From NCBI GenBank assembly GCA_005784505.1, contig VCAZ01000018.1, positions 917,316 through 981,315 on the forward strand: DNA of 64,000 bases, given 5' to 3'. This DNA is from Bagarius yarrelli (lineage: Eukaryota; Chordata; Actinopteri; Siluriformes; Sisoridae). Shown here in pieces: positions 1 to 11,178 of the stretch (positions are counted from its first letter, which is position 1; each line of letters starts with the position of its first letter). The notes below the pieces were generated by a model. It ran no database searches. It saw only the letters and a list, made by a program, of their open reading frames with translations, and was not told the origin of the DNA. The position numbers and the translations under genes are program-made.

Positions 1-41
1 AAAAAGGAATTCATGGGAATTTATTTGAATTCTTTAAAAAA

Positions 42-161
42 AATTGTGATGTGTTTAATTATCTTATCAAAATGTTTGCTTGATTAGTGTATTTGCTCCT
101 ACAATGGTATCGTTGTAAACACTAATTAAGCAAACATTTGATAATTAGACACATCACAATT
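42..161. repeat. Inner hairpin of about 45-bp arms
   Basis: The left arm (42-90, starting aattgtgatgtgtttaatta) pairs with the right arm (119-161, ending acacatcacaatt) with few mismatches around a ~28-base loop. The size and near-perfect pairing resemble palindromic MITEs; a precursor-microRNA-like transcript is possible but there is no evidence of expression. Confidence 0.75.
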
Positions 162-195
162 CTTTATAGACATTAAAATGTTTATCTTTGTTTAC

Positions 196-352
196 AAGGG
201 CACTTCTAGCAATTTTGGGCTCTCTGACAGAATGAGGAAGTGTCACTATTATTAAAACTGGGGGCCACCAATTTTGTGGACCCTTAAAATCATCCTAACG
301 ACCCCCACCCCCACCCACCACCACCCTCTTCCTCTTAGAGGCACCCCTGTTT
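196..352 (+). mobile_element. Interspersed repeat fragment (family shared with 14931-15085)
   Basis: Shares the string ctagcaattt(t/c)ggg and the following purine-rich and then CCCACC/CCTCTTC-rich layout with 14931-15085. It sits inside the foldback element, so one inserted into or was captured by the other. Unclassified. Confidence 0.4.
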
Positions 353-580
353 GGTTCTATATTCACTATACTTTTATAAATTAGTCCTATTTTTTAAAGT
401 TTAAATAAATTCCCATGAATTCCTTGTTGTTTCCAACTTGAAATATGTCCAAAAATTCCCAAGATGAAGTTTTCTGTAAATGTACCGTAATATTTTCCAC
501 CCATTTGCCGCTGGTCCACCTCTCCTTTAAAGGATTTCAGATTTTTGTTAAATGTTGATAAAATTGCGTTTCTTCTGATC

Positions 581-781
581 CAGGGGTGACCAAACTCAAT
601 CCTGGTGGGCTGGTGTCCTGGTGTTCTAAGTTTAGTCCCAACTTGCTTTAACACACCTGCCTGCAAATTTCAAGTTCACCTAGCAAGAACTTGATTAGCT
701 TGTTATGGTGGGTTTGATTAGGATTAAAGATAAATTCTGCAGGACACCCCAACTCTCCAGGACCCAGTTTGTTCACCCTTG
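581..781 (-). mobile_element. hAT-like palindromic MITE, copy 1
   Basis: Starts caggggtgaccaaactcaat and ends with the near-complement (aggacccagtttgttcaccc). The same ~190-bp palindromic family recurs at 7521, 21041, 45085 and 49325; this copy lies in the opposite orientation (tttaacacacctgcc lies on the left). Terminal CAGGGGTG is typical of short non-autonomous hAT elements in fish; class assignment is from memory of that family, and I could not find a clean 8-bp target duplication. Confidence 0.7.
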
Positions 782-1409
782 ACTGTGTCACACATGGTCA
801 GTTCAGCTTTAGCCAAATGCTTCCTAAAAAAAACATCTGTTTTCATTTGGGGCATTTCAGATTGGCACTTTTCATCTCAAGCCAGACATCTTTACCTCTA
901 ACAACCCGAGCTGTTAAACTCTCCCCTGACAGTAACCTGAATAAACTCCTTTCCTTTTCATGTCTGACAAGTATTTTACTGTAATAATAATAGCAGCTTG
1001 GATGTGATCCAACCTCCATAGAGCTAAAACTGAGTCGAACCCTCAATATAGTTCCCCTGGGACTCTTTGAGCTAAAGTAGAACTTCTGCAGTGTTCATCA
1101 TTCAACCTGGTTTTACAGTAACACACAATTTTCCATTCCAGGAAAGGTTCTTCTTCGCTAATGGGTGCGGTTCAGGTTCTGTCCTGCTCCAAGGTTCGAT
1201 TTCAGGTTATTTATCTTGGCCTTTTGTCAGTGGAGAAATTCAAACGATTAGTATTTGGATCAGGTTAAATAATATTTGTGGTTTGAATTGTCTCTAAATC
1301 AATTCACTTTAGGAAATAAATCAAATGTGTCTGTGTGTGTTTTAATTTGAAATTAAAAAAAGGCATTTGGTCATCTTAAAGTTTCCGAAAATTATAAACG
1401 ATTTCTAGA
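782..1409. other. No recognised feature
   Basis: AT-rich, apparently unique sequence. Short reading frames here show no family resemblance. Confidence 0.5.
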
Positions 1410-1975
1410 ATCTTGGGCTAAAATCTGTTGTCCTTGATAGCTAGTTTAACCAACTAACGGCTGTTGCGTTCAGCTTATTGCTCCCATGAAATTCTGGAAG
1501 TGTCAGATTTTAAAGTCTCTCCTGCAGAGCGTCCACTTGCGAGATTCGCAAATTAAGCAAGCCATAGACGACAGAGTAAAAACCTTGGGAGAAACCAGGT
1601 TCAGTCAGGGGGAGGGTCAGTTCTCCTCTGACCAGACAAACCAGAACGCTATTCCATCCTGCAGTGAAGTTTCCATGGTTTTATCCGCATGGCTGTCTAG
1701 AGAAGAAGATCGCTGGGAAACATATCATCCTCAAGTGATGGTCCACAAACTGGGCTGGATACAGACTGGATCCGGTGGTAGGTTCTGGAGAAAATAAGTA
1801 GTGTCTGTATGACGTACCATTTAGCGAGAGAACGCGGGTTAGCGAATGTGTCAAAGATTGATGGTGTAAACCTTCGGAATCTGACATTATGACAATGGTG
1901 GTCCTACGGTGTGACACATGGATCATGTTTGTACAGTCTGACAAGCAACAATGACAAAAGACTATTAAAAATCAT
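1410..1975 (+). mobile_element. Unclassified interspersed repeat (family X), longest copy
   Basis: Related segments occur at 21275-21525, 31530-32015 and 54195-54445. Shared landmarks are ctaaaatctgttgt near the start, gaaaccaggttcagt, ggctggatacagactg, the tttagcgagaga block, and ctgacattatg with gtacagtctgac near the end. The 103-codon reading frame inside it has no recognisable domain. I see no terminal repeats, so I cannot assign a class. Confidence 0.6.
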
Positions 1976-3336
1976 ATGTGAACCTGGATAAAAATTCTTA
2001 CAAGGACTTTACAAGGAGACTCTTGGGGACTTAATTCATTATCAGGTTGTATTAAGTGTGAAACAAAATAACCCCCGAAATCAAAGGAATCACACAAATC
2101 GTATTAGTTCGAAAAATCCAAACTCTAGGAAGAAATCTGTACATTTTAACGCAGCCTTTGCAGTCATGCGCGATAAAATAAAAAGGAAATCATTTTATGG
2201 TTTAATGTAATTTCCCTAATTTAAAGCCTGGTTACAGTTTGCTAGTAAAACGTTTACCTGTGATTACCGTGTGTGTGTTTAGTCTCTAGGGTGTTTCGAC
2301 CCAGCTCTAATTGCAGCATAAATGAGCAAATTGAACGTAATAGCCCCCTGTGCACCGAAATGCAGGCTCAATCCTACGTTGATTAGCGAAAGCAGTACCG
2401 TAGAGGTGTGACCTGTAAGTCATAGGAGAGATGAAGGTCCACAGCAGGATTAGCATTGAAAGAAATTGCAGTGTAGATGTTAAATAAACGGAAGCCCTTC
2501 CATTGCATCGATTAGCAGTTAGCGTCTCGCAGAAGTGGACCAAAATATTTACACTAATACCAAAAGGTATCTTTCCTTGATAGCCTTTTTTTGCTATCCC
2601 GCCTCGCTAACCTTTTGATGGAATAATATCCTTTGGCTATGATTACCCAACTGTATTTTCCATCTGCCCACATCCTAAAGAACAGCACTTCATAGTTCAC
2701 CGCCAATCCAACACCTACCTGATTATCCATATCACAGTAGCCTTTCGAAAGCGATTTTTAGTTATCGCCACCCCTCCACAGCAGACTGTTAAAGGAGGTA
2801 GTGAGATGTTTCTGGGGGGAAAAGTACTATAATGGTCCCTGAAGCTTAATATGACCGTCCCTTGAGTGTAATATACTGCTTTTTGCTGTAGCACCAGATT
2901 CTGCAGCATTTCCTCTCCAATCTGTAAACCTGAAGTGAAATACGGAATTAAATTATGCCCAGGGTTGTGCTGTGCGAGTACTTTACTTCTGTAAATCATT
3001 CCTTGAGATTTGCTCATGGCCATTTCAACTTGGGTGCAAGCCAGGAACCTTTCAAGCTGTTGTGGCCCATGTAAAGCCGGGTGCACTCTGTTCAGTGTTT
3101 AATAGTCTTTTGCGATTGTTGGACTGTAGGAACATAATCTTCATGTTGCTCTGTAGGACTTTATGACCAGATGCATCAAAAACGGACACACATAAGACTT
3201 GTCCAGAGTTTTACATCCTCAATCTGTCGCTAAACAGTAGCTAGCACCAAACAGGAGTGTCGACTTGTCCTAGAAACACTCCCAAAAAGTGTATCTTCCC
3301 GCTGTTATGTCCACTGGACTCGATTCTGCATATTGC
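1976..3336. other. No recognised feature
   Basis: Apparently unique AT-rich DNA with scattered TTAGC words. A 123-codon minus-strand frame at 2715-3086 has no domain signal and is treated as chance. Confidence 0.45.
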
Positions 3337-3525
3337 AGTGGTGGCTTAGTGGTTAAGGTGTTAATACTAGAAAGACCAGGGTTCGATTCCCAGCACCACC
3401 AAACCACCACTGTGCACCCCTAAACAAGACCCCTCAATCCCCAATTGCTCAGTTGTATGAAAAGAGATAAATGTGAGTCACTTTTTATAAGGGCATCTGC
3501 CAAATGCTGTAAAAGTAAGTTGCAT
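3337..3525 (+). mobile_element. tRNA-derived SINE, near full length
   Basis: The head has a tRNA-like A box (ggcttagtggttaaggtg) and B box (gggttcgattccc), followed by the acc-rich arm, a body with tcaatccccaattgctcagt, and the tail gggcatctgccaaatgctgt. This head-body-tail order recurs in about 20 places in the window, so it is a SINE and not a tRNA gene: there is no anticodon arm or closed acceptor stem. Confidence 0.85.
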
Positions 3526-3837
3526 CAGTAGTTTTGGTGGGCCGATTGGTTCTTGGTTTGATTGCCATCATAGGAGAAGTGAAGGGGGTAGGAGTGTCTC
3601 ATATACCACATTTCAAAGTAGAGGTATGAACATTTTTTCAAGATGCACCATCTACAGTGGCAACATGGCTGCCCAATCAACCAATGAAATTTTACAAATG
3701 TAGATATTTTTGCCATTATTATGGAATTTAACGACAGACGATCATCTAAAACTTTTCTGACTGATAACATTACCTGATGACTTGATATTTACCCCAACAT
3801 GTTTTTATGGCTGTTTTGCTCTGATCTGATCCGGGGG
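3526..3837. other. No recognised feature
   Basis: Short unique interval between two SINEs; nothing supported. Confidence 0.45.
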
Positions 3838-3998
3838 AAGTGATGGCGCAGTTGTTAATGTGTCAAACTGCTAACTGGAAGATTGGGGTTTGATTCAAAA
3901 CAACAACAAGCTGCCACCGCTGGGCCCCGGAGTAAAACCCTTAACCCCCCAATGTTTTTTTAAGACCAAGTCACAATATTGCTCAGATTGTAATATTA
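3838..3998 (+). mobile_element. tRNA-derived SINE, diverged
   Basis: Degenerate A box (tgatggcgcagttgttaatg) and B box (ggggtttgattcaaaa), then the body with caagctgccaccgctgggcc and a broken tgctcag segment. The tail is missing and ~20 extra bases interrupt the body. Confidence 0.65.
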
Positions 3999-4125
3999 AG
4001 GTTTAGGAAATAGGATCAAATATTTTACAGAAGAGTCACTGCAGACCAGAAAGACTTTATGGCACGACCCACTGGGCTGTAGGTAAACCGGCTACTGTTG
4101 TAACATTATCTTAACATCAGTCTAT

Positions 4126-4541
4126 GGCCCAATCTCATTTCCTATCCTTTGCCCTACCCCTTTCCCCCTAGCCCACTGTTTTGCAGGCTAGATACCCCTT
4201 TTAAAGAGAGATTTTTTAGGACCACGTTTCAAATGAAGGGGTATTTTGGGCATTAATAAGGAATTTAGCTACAATCAATCATCTGTTTTATTACATTCAA
4301 TGCTGTGTTCATATGTTACAAAAAATCTGCATGGTAGTTCCACAACCTGTTTTTGAGCCTGATGACTTGACAGAACACCCAGTCAGAAATAAAAGTCTAG
4401 TGGCAGGAAATTAGCTTTTTAAGGCATGTATGACGATTTGTACTGGTTCCCCATTCTTTGAGGAATATTTTAATTCCTACCCCTTTGTCACCTTGTCTCA
4501 ATGGCCAAAAGGAAGGCGTAGGGGTGAAATTGGGATTAGGC
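4126..4541 (+). mobile_element. PIF/Harbinger-like MITE, copy A
   Basis: Left end ggcccaatctcatttcctat and right end ggtgaaattgggattaggc are imperfect inverted repeats with internal ccctacccct and its complement. Flanks are TAT and TAA, close to the 3-bp TWA target duplication of Harbinger elements. Related to 14446-14632 and 17321-17604. No transposase trace, so non-autonomous. Confidence 0.65.
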
Positions 4542-5704
4542 TAAATAATTTCTATTTTAAATTGTAACTAGCTTGTAAGTTAGCCACTGATTTTCTTTCT
4601 TATACACATCAGTAAGCCTGATGTACCTAAATTACCATTTTCATATCTAAACCATAAATTAACACCAGGTGGCTCAATAAATGCATCCCGGTGGCGGTCT
4701 GGAGGCTCAAAACAGAAGCTACTGTTGTTTATAGCAAGAAAAAAAACAGCTTTTGGTAGAGCTTTTGCTGAAGTGGAAGCAAATGTGCAGAATAAAGAGT
4801 TGATTCGGTTGTCTGTGCTTTTGAATTTCAGTGTTTATTGCCACTAATGGCTTAGATCGTTTTTTTTTATCCATTTTTATCTGGGCAAATTGGTGCCTCA
4901 GCTCTGCTTGTGTTTCACAGGAAAAGGATGTGTGTATTTAATTAGAACGCCAAAGGTTATTTTTTTTTACCTACCGAGAATCCATCAGCATGGTGAAAAT
5001 TGGGGAGATGAATTCAGACAGAACTCCTGAGCGTCTCTGTATGAAGCCCACTGACTGATGAACAATGACTTCCTCATTCTTTCAGTCTCTAAGATCTGAA
5101 GAATCACCACTCTGCTGCATGCTGGGAAATGTTTAGCCAGGGAAGCCTCACAGTAAATGTTTCCTGGTAGGGATAATCGGTCGGAATAGGTCCCGAGCCG
5201 CAGTACGTTCACTGCAGACCCGTTAGACCTGTTCATCTGTCAAAAGGGGAGGCTGGTTATTAAAGACCTCGAGCAAAAGGTGAGCGTTGGAGGGTTCTTT
5301 ATTACACAAAGTCAATACGTTTTAGACAGTGGGCTGCACAGTCAGTGTGTGTTTGGTTTTTGTTTTTGCTGTAATTTAAAGCCTAAAACTGAAAATAATT
5401 AGCAATTGACTTGAGACGAATAAATTTTTGTCTACAGAGGTTTCTTACTGTTCTAAAGCATTAGAGTTTTCTTCCTGAAAAATATGTTTTCCGGTTATAA
5501 ATATGTAACGGAACCACTTTGGGCTTTTATATAAAGCTTTTTCTTCTAGAAGTATACTTTTCAGTTAGGCGCCTTTCAAATCACTCAAGGTCACCTAACA
5601 TCAGAAGAATAATAGTAATAATAATAATGTCAAAATGCAACAACGGGAGAACGGCAGTTACATGGATGAACAAACAATAGCGCAAAGACAGTAATCACGT
5701 TGAC
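4542..5704. other. No gene; one ZNF143/Staf-like site
   Basis: Mostly unique sequence with short T tracts. At 5117-5132 the complement reads acatttcccagcatgc, a close match to the ZNF143/Staf binding core (see findings). No first exon or CpG-rich promoter accompanies it. Confidence 0.35.
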
Positions 5705-5850
5705 ATTTCTGGCATTTGGCAGACCTTCTTGTCCAGAGCGAAGCAGTTGGGGTTAAGGGCCTTGCTCAAGGGGTGCAACAGTGGTAACTTGGGAATCGAA
5801 TCCTGATCTTCCAGTTAGTAGTTCAACACCTTAACCAATCCACTACATTT
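5705..5850 (-). mobile_element. tRNA-derived SINE, minus strand
   Basis: Reads in reverse: tail ggcatttggcagacc at the left, then ggttaagggccttgctcaag, then the complements of the B box (gggaatcgaatcctgat) and A box (caccttaaccaat) at the right. Nearly full length. Confidence 0.8.
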
Positions 5851-5879
5851 TTTCCTCATTCTAAATAAGTGAGGTTTAA

Positions 5880-6265
5880 GTCAAAATTATGGGTGAGGGA
5901 TAGGAGAGAAATTCCAAAGGTGAGGAACAGCACGGCTAAAGGATCTACTGCCCCATGGTTTTCAAAGGTGAAGAGGGTGTATGGTGGATAGCCAGTGAAT
6001 AGGAGCAGAGAATTTGGTGTAGGAGGTCTGAAAGGTTAGGTGGAGTAGTCTTGTAGGTAAAAGGTTTCGGAGGTTGGAGGTCTCTGAGAATTTTAAATTT
6101 GATGGGAAGCCAATAAAATTGTTGTAGAGTCTTGTATAGATATATCATGAAGAAGCTTGTGGGGTAAAGAAAAGTGATAGTAATTGATGTGAGAGGTGAC
6201 CAACGGATAGACAAGAATGGTGGTACGTCGTGGGGTGAGAGATGGACGGAGGTGAGAAATACTAT
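5880..6265 (-). pseudogene. LINE reverse-transcriptase C-terminal relic (L2/Maui-like)
   Basis: The complement encodes a decayed C-terminal part of a fish non-LTR retrotransposon polyprotein. An 89-codon minus-strand frame (6214-5945) keeps recognisable pieces: LQQFYWLPIKFKIL, then FTYKTTPPNLSDLL, which correspond to the family's HWLPV-RIKFKIL and AP-NLSDLL blocks downstream of the reverse transcriptase. Upstream reading is interrupted and the catalytic region is absent, so this is a 5'-truncated dead copy. Clade is uncertain among L2-like fish LINEs. Confidence 0.7.
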
Positions 6266-7520
6266 AAAGAGGAAAGAAGAAAGACAGGGTTATGCTGTTA
6301 ATTTTTTTAAGTTGTCATATTCTTGCTCTGAGCATGGACCTACTCCTACACACTCAGGGTTTTTCTGGTAGAATTCTGTTTATCTTTTCTCTCTCTTTCC
6401 TGCTGGGATTTTCTTGTTAGCCATGTTGGCACTGCTGCCTGACAAGCTCCCTGTTCTCCCTCATCTTCTTGTTCCCCTGCGGAGAGATCCTCTTTTATAG
6501 CTGGTCTCTCATGAGCCAGGACTGGCTTTTCATGTGGTTTGGAAAACTGTACTGCTGGTGTCGCTGACTGGTTCTTTCCTAAGAGGTTTCAGTATCAAAC
6601 GATATTAAATTCCCCCGAGTTCCCCTGAACTAAAATATATGAATATAGACTCGTAACAAGCTCTTAGCGTAAATAGTATTTAATTTAACACATTTTCCAT
6701 ATTGAACATAAAAAAAAAAAAAAATTATCATCTTTTTAGTACTTAAAAATATGCAACTTGATTTACGTATAAAATTTTTTTAGCATAGAATTAGCAAATG
6801 AATTATCATTTAGCATCAATGCTAAGCACATACTAATAATAGATCAAGAACATACGTTGTTGTGAATGACACTTAAACTTGCCGTTAAATGTCACTTAGA
6901 TTTAATTCACATAAAGATTTATAAGGATTACATGAGCGGAAGGCTAATTACAAGCTAATTAGCGAACGCGTAGGTCATTAGTTCTAAAGGAACCGCCGTT
7001 CTTGATCACCTGAGCGTTCAGCGCTATTCTAACGTCAGGCCGACCTTGAAACTCCTGTACGTGGTTGTTTACAAAACGGATCGAGATCTAATTAAAGGAA
7101 GAATATATTTCCTGGAGGAATGTGTTGTGTTTTTCTTGATAAAATGAAGTGGGGGGAAAAAGAAAACAACCTTTTAATCTCTCACGAATAAATACATGGA
7201 GCCTTTGGCGTTCTTACAAAAAATTAAGCAGGATGTTAGGGAAAAAAAAGAGATTGCCGTAAGCAAAGCACAAAAAAAAGTTAGGTGAGATGGAGTGTTA
7301 ACAAATATGCGTCTCGTTTCTTTATTTGTCTTGGAAGAGAGATGAGCGACTCCGTTTAGCTTGTTGCTAACAACAACATGGATAAATACGAACTACAAAT
7401 GATACCAATTAGTTGTTCTAAGTAGTTGCTAGCTGGTAACAGTAGAAACGGGTAGCCTAATAAAAATCTTGCTGCCTAATCAGAAACAGATAAGACTCAA
7501 AATTGCGGGTTCTGATTCAT
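6266..7520. other. No recognised feature
   Basis: AT-rich unique DNA, with a 17-base A run near 6710 and repeated TTAGC/GCTAA words between 6770 and 6990. Confidence 0.45.
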
Positions 7521-7693
7521 CTGAAGTGTCAAACTCGGTTCCTGAAGATCCACCGCCCTGCAGAGTCCAGCTTCAACCCCTAATTAATTGCACCTGAACC
7601 AGCTAATTATGTGATTTAAAAATGGGTTGGAAATAAGGTTAAAACTAAACTCTGCATGGATTTGACCCCCTAGGACTGAGTTTGACATCCCTG
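7521..7693 (+). mobile_element. hAT-like palindromic MITE, copy 2
   Basis: Diverged member: gtgtcaaactcggttcctga at the left and aggactgagtttgacatccc at the right are inverted copies; the interior has cagcttcaacccctaat and aactaaactctgca. The left terminal CAGGGG is decayed. Confidence 0.7.
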
Positions 7694-9040
7694 ATCTAAA
7701 GTGTGGGATTTAGCAGATCTTTTAGACTAGTCGGTGTGCGGGTGTGATCTAGGATTTGCTAGAGTGCCCTCTTGTGGAAGAACCATGAATGGCGAAAGCA
7801 GTCAAAAATTCCTACAGGCTCAAAGGACTTGAGACCCGCTAAATGAATCATTCTGAGATGATTTGACTCCGTAAATAGATTCTGTATTTAAACATTTCTA
7901 GAATATCTTGCTATAACAGCACAATGCATTGATGTCGATAGTGTACGGCATCACCATAAAGTTTGTCATGCTAATGCCGGTGACATGGACACAAGCTCTG
8001 AGAAAATGGCACGATTAAAAACGTCCTCATCTTCATACTGTAAAATAAACATAAAACGAAAGATTTAGCATAATGTTCCGCACTAAACACATGCTAGCTT
8101 GAGAATAAACGTCTAAAAGCGATGCTAAGCTAGTTAAAATATTAGTGTAACTCAAGCCAAGCTAATTACGCCGCTAACACAGTCATTCTAAAACCTACTC
8201 TCTGATTTAGTTAAGATCGATCAGTATCATACACACACACACACACTGCTGCAGAATTCCTCTTACACTAAATGTTGTTCGCCGGAATGTGCCATTAATG
8301 GAATTAGCATTAAACCAGCGTACGCAAAAGCCGAACTTTCAGGAAGCTTTACGAGCCTCTGTTTGCCCCGGAGTGCAAGTTAATTTGCAATTATTATACA
8401 GACATCAGTAATTCATAAGCGTCTGAGCTGATAATGATAATTAATCATGGAGCTTGAGGGTCGGCCTGCTCAATAAATAAACAGTTATAGTTAAAAAGTC
8501 TATAATTCACTACATTATCAAGTCAAGAATAGTGACGTTGGGCTAATTGAAGGCTGTTCACGCTCGTTCACACGGGCCATCTGTTTCATCTATTAAACCA
8601 AAGACTCTGGAGGAAACTTACCCGAGCTCAGCTGTGAGACATCAGTCCAAGCTCTTGGTAGCCCCGTTTACATGCACTAAATTTGTACGGTTTTGGTCCA
8701 TATTTATATTTAAGTTCCTGTTCGTTGTTTGTCTGTGTTTACTTCCTGTTTTGTCCTCGTCATGTGATTCTTGTTCCCTGATGTGTTCCTGTCACGTGAC
8801 CCTCTTGTCCATGTGTCGTTTTGTCATGTGTATTTATAGCCCTTGTGTTTTTTTCCTTTGTTTTTGTCGAGGATTTCGGTCGTGTCTGTTTACCTATGCT
8901 AGTCAAGTTGATGTTTGTTGTTTTGTTTAGTGTTTTTTATACCTTAACCACTGAGCTACCACTTACCCCATCCAACACCTTACTTCCCGTCCAACACCTT
9001 AACCACCTTCCCACCCGATTAGTTATTTGACTTTGCTTGG
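7694..9040. other. No gene; candidate conserved element inside
   Basis: Unique sequence with a short (AC)n at 8229-8246. The stretch 8275-8455 is rich in homeodomain-type TAAT words and is discussed as a candidate conserved noncoding element. 8700-8960 is T-rich on the plus strand, giving a 127-codon frame that is compositional. A degenerate SINE head (accttaaccactgagctacc) lies at about 8940-8962 on the minus strand. Confidence 0.35.
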
Positions 9041-9382
9041 AGGCATCACGGTGGTTAAGTGTTTAGCACTGTTGCCTCACAGAAGGAAGGTTTCAGGTTC
9101 GAGTCCCCTGCAGGGGTCTTTCTGTGTGGAGTTTGCATGTTCTCCCGTGTTTGTGTGGGTTTAATCCGGGTTCTCCAGTTTCCTCCCACAGTCCAAAGAC
9201 ATGTATGTTAGGTTGATTAGTAATTCTAAATTTCTTATAGGAGTGTGTGTGGTTGGACCTGTGATAGACTGGTGACCTGTCCAGGGTGTCCCCCCTTCTG
9301 CCCAATGACAGCTGGAATAGATTCCAGCAAGTGCCCATGACCCTGATTAGGAATAAGCGGGTCTAGACGATGGATGGATGAG
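9041..9382 (+). mobile_element. V-SINE, full length with target-site duplication
   Basis: tRNA-like head (ggttaagtgtttagcactg; B box ggttcgagtcccc), then the conserved central block of fish V-SINEs (tgtgtggagtttgcatgttc through cctcccacagtccaaagaca), then a LINE-like tail (gacctgtccagggtgtcccc, gaccctgattaggaataagc) ending in GATG repeats. Flanks tttgcttgg (9032-9040) and tctgcttgg (9383-9391) match at 8 of 9 positions, as expected for a target-site duplication. Confidence 0.92.
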
Positions 9383-9391
9383 TCTGCTTGG

Positions 9392-10321
9392 TATTCTGAT
9401 TTTTCTCTGTCTCTTTGTTTGTTTGTTTTTGTCTTTTGTATCTACCCGTTTTCGTCACTGTCCCAATATTCATATATTCTATATCTGTTTTTCTGTTTGC
9501 CGCAGTACTTGTCTCTGCTGTTGTCACTATTCCGAAACTTTTTGTCTGTCGGTTTCATGACATTTGTTACTTTTTATCCATTTAGAGTTTGTCTGTTCTG
9601 GTTCTTAGTCACGTTGTTATATCTTTTAAACAAACCAAAAAATTGCCACTTTACTGACAAACTAACACTGGCGACTCCTTCCGGAAATGTTTATTGTCGG
9701 CATAGCAATGGCACCCCAGGGTTTGTTAAAGTAGAAATGCTAATAATACCCTTGAAGCATTGTTTTGTTAGTCGTAGGCAATATTTTTTTCCTAACTACA
9801 AATACCTCCGTTTGTTTTTTGCCGCCTGATGAAATCTGCCGTTGCCTTTTCGCAAGAAACGACCTTTAAGCCCGAGCAGCTGACATTCAGTCGACGGAAA
9901 CCTGCTGTTTATAGAATGAACGTTTTGAATAAATAACATTATCTGTGCGGATAAATCGACCTTCCGAGCTGTAGCGCATGCTAAAACGCGTTCCTGATGC
10001 GTTTCCCACGAAGGTATGATGAGCGTGATCATTCAGCGGAATGTCGCAAGGCTGCTGGAAGTGGATTCCGAAAAGCCAAGGCAAAGAAATGCATTTATAA
10101 ACATTGTATAAATGCGTTCTAAAGAAAAGCGTTAGCATTCCTACAGTAGCAAATCATTAAATATGGAAAAAAAGGTTAAAAAATTGTCATTGTTTACAAT
10201 TATCTTTTTCTGCTACATCGTTTGCTACTTTAAACGTAGCTACTTTCCTAGTTGATGTTAACTAGCCAAACAAAAAACACTTGTAGTTGTTTACCAGATT
10301 AGCTAGCTTTAATTTCCTGCC
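9392..10321. other. No recognised feature
   Basis: T-rich at the left (a 151-codon compositional frame with no domain), then unique sequence. Nothing supported. Confidence 0.4.
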
Positions 10322-10440
10322 TTGATTAGATTAGATTAGATTAGATTCAATTTTATCGTCATTGTGCAAGGTAAATGCACAGAGCCGATGAAATGCAGTT
10401 AGCATCTAACCAGAAGTGCATAAGTGGCTTATTTACAATA
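10322..10440 (-). mobile_element. LINE 3' end with pentanucleotide tail
   Basis: Four GATTA units (10325-10345) are followed by caattttatcgtcattgtgc and ccgatgaaatgcagttagca and accagaagtgcataagtggc. In fish LINEs of the Rex/CR1 type this is the 3' untranslated end read in reverse, with the pentamer as the tail. No coding part is attached, so it is strongly 5'-truncated. Confidence 0.6.
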
Positions 10441-11137
10441 AATAGCATGCATATTTGGTTAGCATATTGGCTCAAATATTACTTATTACTTACTCTGAAG
10501 TTTACAATGCTAATATAAGGTAACATTCTAGCAAAAAAATTAACATGGCTAACGTTTAGATTTTAGTAGGTGAATAACTTGGATAGGAATTTAATCCTCT
10601 ATAGCTTCCTACGCAAAAATTATAAAAAATTACAACAAACAGGGATCTAATGCTAACTTTATAGCAATAAATAGCAATAAACAGAAGAAGTTTCAAAACA
10701 GTATCAGGTTTCAGCAAAGAAACATTTATTTGTTAGGTAGAAATTGAGTAAATTAATAATTACAGTTAGCTAACATGTTGATGAGGAAATTGTTAGTATT
10801 TTAGCCAAAAGAAAAAGGAAATAGGTTGCTAAAAGGTTGTTAGATACAGTGGAAGTTTAATTTAACAGCTAATAGCTAACTTCCTGTGGAAAAACAAAAA
10901 TACAGGCAGCTGAAAGTGAATTTATTGTTAGCAAGCTTTTTAGAAGAAAAAGGAAATAGGTAGTTAGCATGTTTAATAGTGATTTACTGTTAGCTGCCTA
11001 GTTGCCTAGCTGACTTGGCTAAAAAAATGCTAATGCTATTGTGATATTAGCTAGTTTTCTAGTTGACTAGACCCGCTTTGTCTTTAATTTACAGAGAAAT
11101 GCATCGGCTCGTATTGATTTAAGGCTCAAAATTGAAT

Positions 11138-11142
<5 letters not shown>
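10441..11142. other. No gene; TTAGC/GCTAA-rich interval
   Basis: No coding or element signal. The interval is unusual in its dense spacing of TTAGC and GCTAA words (see findings). Confidence 0.4.

Positions 11143-11175
<33 letters not shown>
11143..11175. repeat. (TA)n microsatellite
   Basis: About 16 uninterrupted TA units. Confidence 0.95.

Positions 11176-11178
<3 letters not shown>

Larger units (their letters stand above)
1..427. mobile_element. Foldback or MITE-like element with outer inverted repeats
   Basis: The first ~40 bases and bases 388-427 are inverted copies of each other (both contain the palindromic core of ggaattcatgggaattta or its complement). The window edge may cut the left end. 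The interior carries a second hairpin (42-161) and, at about 196-352, a segment related to 14931-15085, so the element looks composite or nested. No coding capacity is visible. Class is not determined because target-site duplications cannot be checked at the window edge. Confidence 0.55.

Noticed and set aside
2715..3086. 123-codon minus-strand open frame
   Set aside because: No family motif, no signal peptide, no repeat support; length is within chance for 64 kb.
3337..3410. tRNA gene suggested by A and B boxes
   Set aside because: The same box pair recurs in about twenty SINE copies, with no proper anticodon loop or acceptor stem and with SINE body and tail attached.
9374..9829. 151-codon plus-strand open frame, hydrophobic
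   Set aside because: Phe/Leu/Cys-rich product of a T-rich stretch beside a V-SINE; not a membrane protein I can support.
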